Assembly (NCBI RefSeq): GCF_000954115.1
Contig: NZ_CP010797.1
Coordinates: forward strand, 3,348,001-3,412,000
Origin: Rhodococcus sp. B7740
GTDB lineage: Bacteria; Actinomycetota; Actinomycetes; Mycobacteriales; Mycobacteriaceae
Direction of reading: 5' to 3'
Length of the DNA: 64,000 nucleotides
This document shows positions 62,762 through 64,000 of the stretch, in pieces; position 1 is the stretch's first letter, and every line of letters begins with the position of its first letter. Position numbers and translations under genes: made by a program. The notes beneath the pieces are model-generated. The model was not told the origin of the DNA and did not search any database. It saw nothing but the letters and a program-made list of their open reading frames with translations.

Positions 62762-64000
62762 ATGTCGCGATCACCACGTAACCGGAAATCCCCCGCCGCT
62801 CCGAGAAAGCGAGCCTCTTCCGCACTCCAGGCCGGGCACCTTCGCGTGATCGCAACCGGCGGTCTGGGCGAGATCGGCCGGAACATGACCGTGTTCGAGT
62901 TCGACGGAAAACTGCTCATCGTCGACTGTGGTGTGTTGTTCCCCGAGGAGCACCAGCCCGGCGTCGACGTCATCCTGCCCGACTGGAGTTGCATTCGGGA
63001 TCGCCTCGACGACGTCGTGGCGATCGTCCTGACGCACGGACACGAGGACCACATCGGCGGCGTCCCGTACCTGCTGCGCGAGCGCGGTGACATTCCCGTC
63101 ATCGCGTCGCGGCTGACGCTGCACTTCCTGGCCGCCAAGTTCGACGAGTTCAAGGTCTCGACGACGCTGATCGAGGTCGAAGCGGGGCAGACGCGTCAGG
63201 AAGGTCCGTTCGAGCTCGAGTTCGTCGCCGTCAACCATTCGATCCCCGACGGCCTCGCTATCGCCATCCGTACCGACGCAGGCCTGGTGCTGCACACCGG
63301 CGACTTCAAGATGGATCAGTTCCCGCTCGACGGTCGCATCACCGACCTGCGTAGCTTCGCGCGCCTCGGCGAGGAAGGGCTCGATCTTCTCCTCGTCGAC
63401 TCGACCAACGCCGAGGTTCCCGGGTTCATGGTCTCGGAACGTGATCTGGTCCCGGCCATCGAGAAGGTGTTCCGCGAAACGTCGGGACGCGTGATCGTCT
63501 CGAGCTTCGCCAGTCACGTCCACCGCATTCAGCAGGTGCTCGACGCCGCGCATGCGCAGGGCCGCAAGGTTGCGTTCGTGGGGCGATCGATGGTGCGCAA
63601 CATGAAGATCGCGACCGATCTGAGCTACCTCGACGTACCCGACGGGCTCGTGGTCGATCTGCCGAAGCTCAACCGGCTTCCGGCGCACAAGATCACGCTG
63701 ATCTGCACCGGATCGCAGGGCGAGCCCCTCGCCGCCCTCTCGCGGATGGCGTCGGGCGAACACCAGATCAAGGTGGGCGACGGCGACACCGTACTGATGG
63801 CCAGCAGCTTGATCCCCGGTAACGAGAACGCGATCTACCGCGTCATCAACGGTCTCGTCGAGAAGGGTGCACGCGTGGTGCACAAGGGAAATGCCAAGGT
63901 GCACGTCTCCGGCCACGCCAGCGCAGGCGAGCTCGTCTACTGCTACAACATCCTCGAACCCGCCAATGTGCTTCCCGTCCACGGTGAAGCGCGACACCTA
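62762..64000 (+). CDS. rnj: ribonuclease J (5' part, cut by the window end)
   Basis: 413 codons of a protein that is usually about 550-680 aa. A basic N-terminal tail (MSRSPRNRKSPAAPRKR) precedes the metallo-beta-lactamase domain, with the metal motif HGHEDH at 92-97, HTGDFKMD, and the beta-CASP region including TGSQGEPLAALSRM. The frame is open to the last base. RNase J is the 5' exo/endonuclease of RNA processing in actinobacteria. In related genera rnj often follows dapA; here its upstream neighbour is the divergent reductase gene. Confidence 0.95.
   Translation, partial: MSRSPRNRKSPAAPRKRASSALQAGHLRVIATGGLGEIGRNMTVFEFDGKLLIVDCGVLFPEEHQPGVDVILPDWSCIRDRLDDVVAIVLTHGHEDHIGGVPYLLRERGDIPVIASRLTLHFLAAKFDEFKVSTTLIEVEAGQTRQEGPFELEFVAVNHSIPDGLAIAIRTDAGLVLHTGDFKMDQFPLDGRITDLRSFARLGEEGLDLLLVDSTNAEVPGFMVSERDLVPAIEKVFRETSGRVIVSSFASHVHRIQQVLDAAHAQGRKVAFVGRSMVRNMKIATDLSYLDVPDGLVVDLPKLNRLPAHKITLICTGSQGEPLAALSRMASGEHQIKVGDGDTVLMASSLIPGNENAIYRVINGLVEKGARVVHKGNAKVHVSGHASAGELVYCYNILEPANVLPVHGEARHL

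Noticed and set aside
62771-63997. 408-aa minus-strand open frame opposite RNase J
   Set aside because: The plus-strand frame has the complete metallo-beta-lactamase motifs, so the antisense frame is a shadow.

Overview
The window is GC-rich, densely packed DNA from an actinobacterium. Gene content (type II KS/CLF, MbtH-dependent NRPS, RNase J, KtrAB, polyol and glucarate catabolism, Baeyer-Villiger monooxygenase) and protein style fit Nocardiaceae, most likely Rhodococcus. The genus is an inference; no rRNA or other marker was seen. Most genes are coupled through ATGA or GTGA overlaps.

Region 1 (77-36520) is a hybrid natural-product cluster. One minus-strand operon of 13 genes runs from 32494 down to 77. 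Its first two genes are giant NRPSs: 23426-32494, starter-C/A/T/E/C/A/T/E; then 8436-23417, C/A/T/E/C/A/T/C/A/T/C/A/T/TE. They are followed by an MbtH protein, a FabG-type ketoreductase, two hot-dog dehydratase subunits, an ACP, a KS/CLF pair, a second KS with a truncated KS-like partner, a double-hot-dog protein and a DsbA-fold isomerase. This is the toolkit of a highly reducing type II PKS, which builds a polyene (or a cinnamoyl group derived from it) that a starter C domain attaches to a peptide. Divergently, 32687-36520 encodes a DrrAB-like exporter and SbnA/SbnB homologues that make L-2,3-diaminopropionate (Dap). Hand-read A-domain codes and the C/E logic predict acyl-D-X-D-Ser-D-(hydrophobic)-L-Val-L-(Dap-like)-L-(Asn-like), released by a type I thioesterase. 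No regulator, phosphopantetheinyl transferase or desaturase is visible, so the cluster may extend past the left edge.

Region 2 (36557-48621) holds an ABC1/UbiB-type membrane kinase-like protein. It is followed by a polyol locus: a SorC-family regulator and ABC importer on the minus strand, and two polyol dehydrogenases on the plus strand, diverging from paired palindromic operators. KtrA/KtrB potassium uptake genes come next.

Region 3 (48709-56392) is an aldaric-acid locus. It has a galactarate/talarate-type enolase, a D-2-hydroxyacid dehydrogenase and glucarate dehydratase on the minus strand, and a 2-oxoglutarate semialdehyde dehydrogenase, 5-dehydro-4-deoxyglucarate dehydratase and a second glucarate-dehydratase-like enolase on the plus strand. 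The two arms diverge from mirror-image promoters that share an 18-bp repeat.

Region 4 (56446-64000) contains a GGDEF membrane protein, a TetR/hydrolase divergent pair with a strong inverted-repeat operator, a BVMO-SDR-TetR operon preceded by a 28-bp perfect palindrome, a RibD_C/DHFR-like reductase, and the 5' part of RNase J, cut by the window end. No tRNA, rRNA, CRISPR or insertion sequence was recognised. No gene-free stretch exceeds 300 bases.
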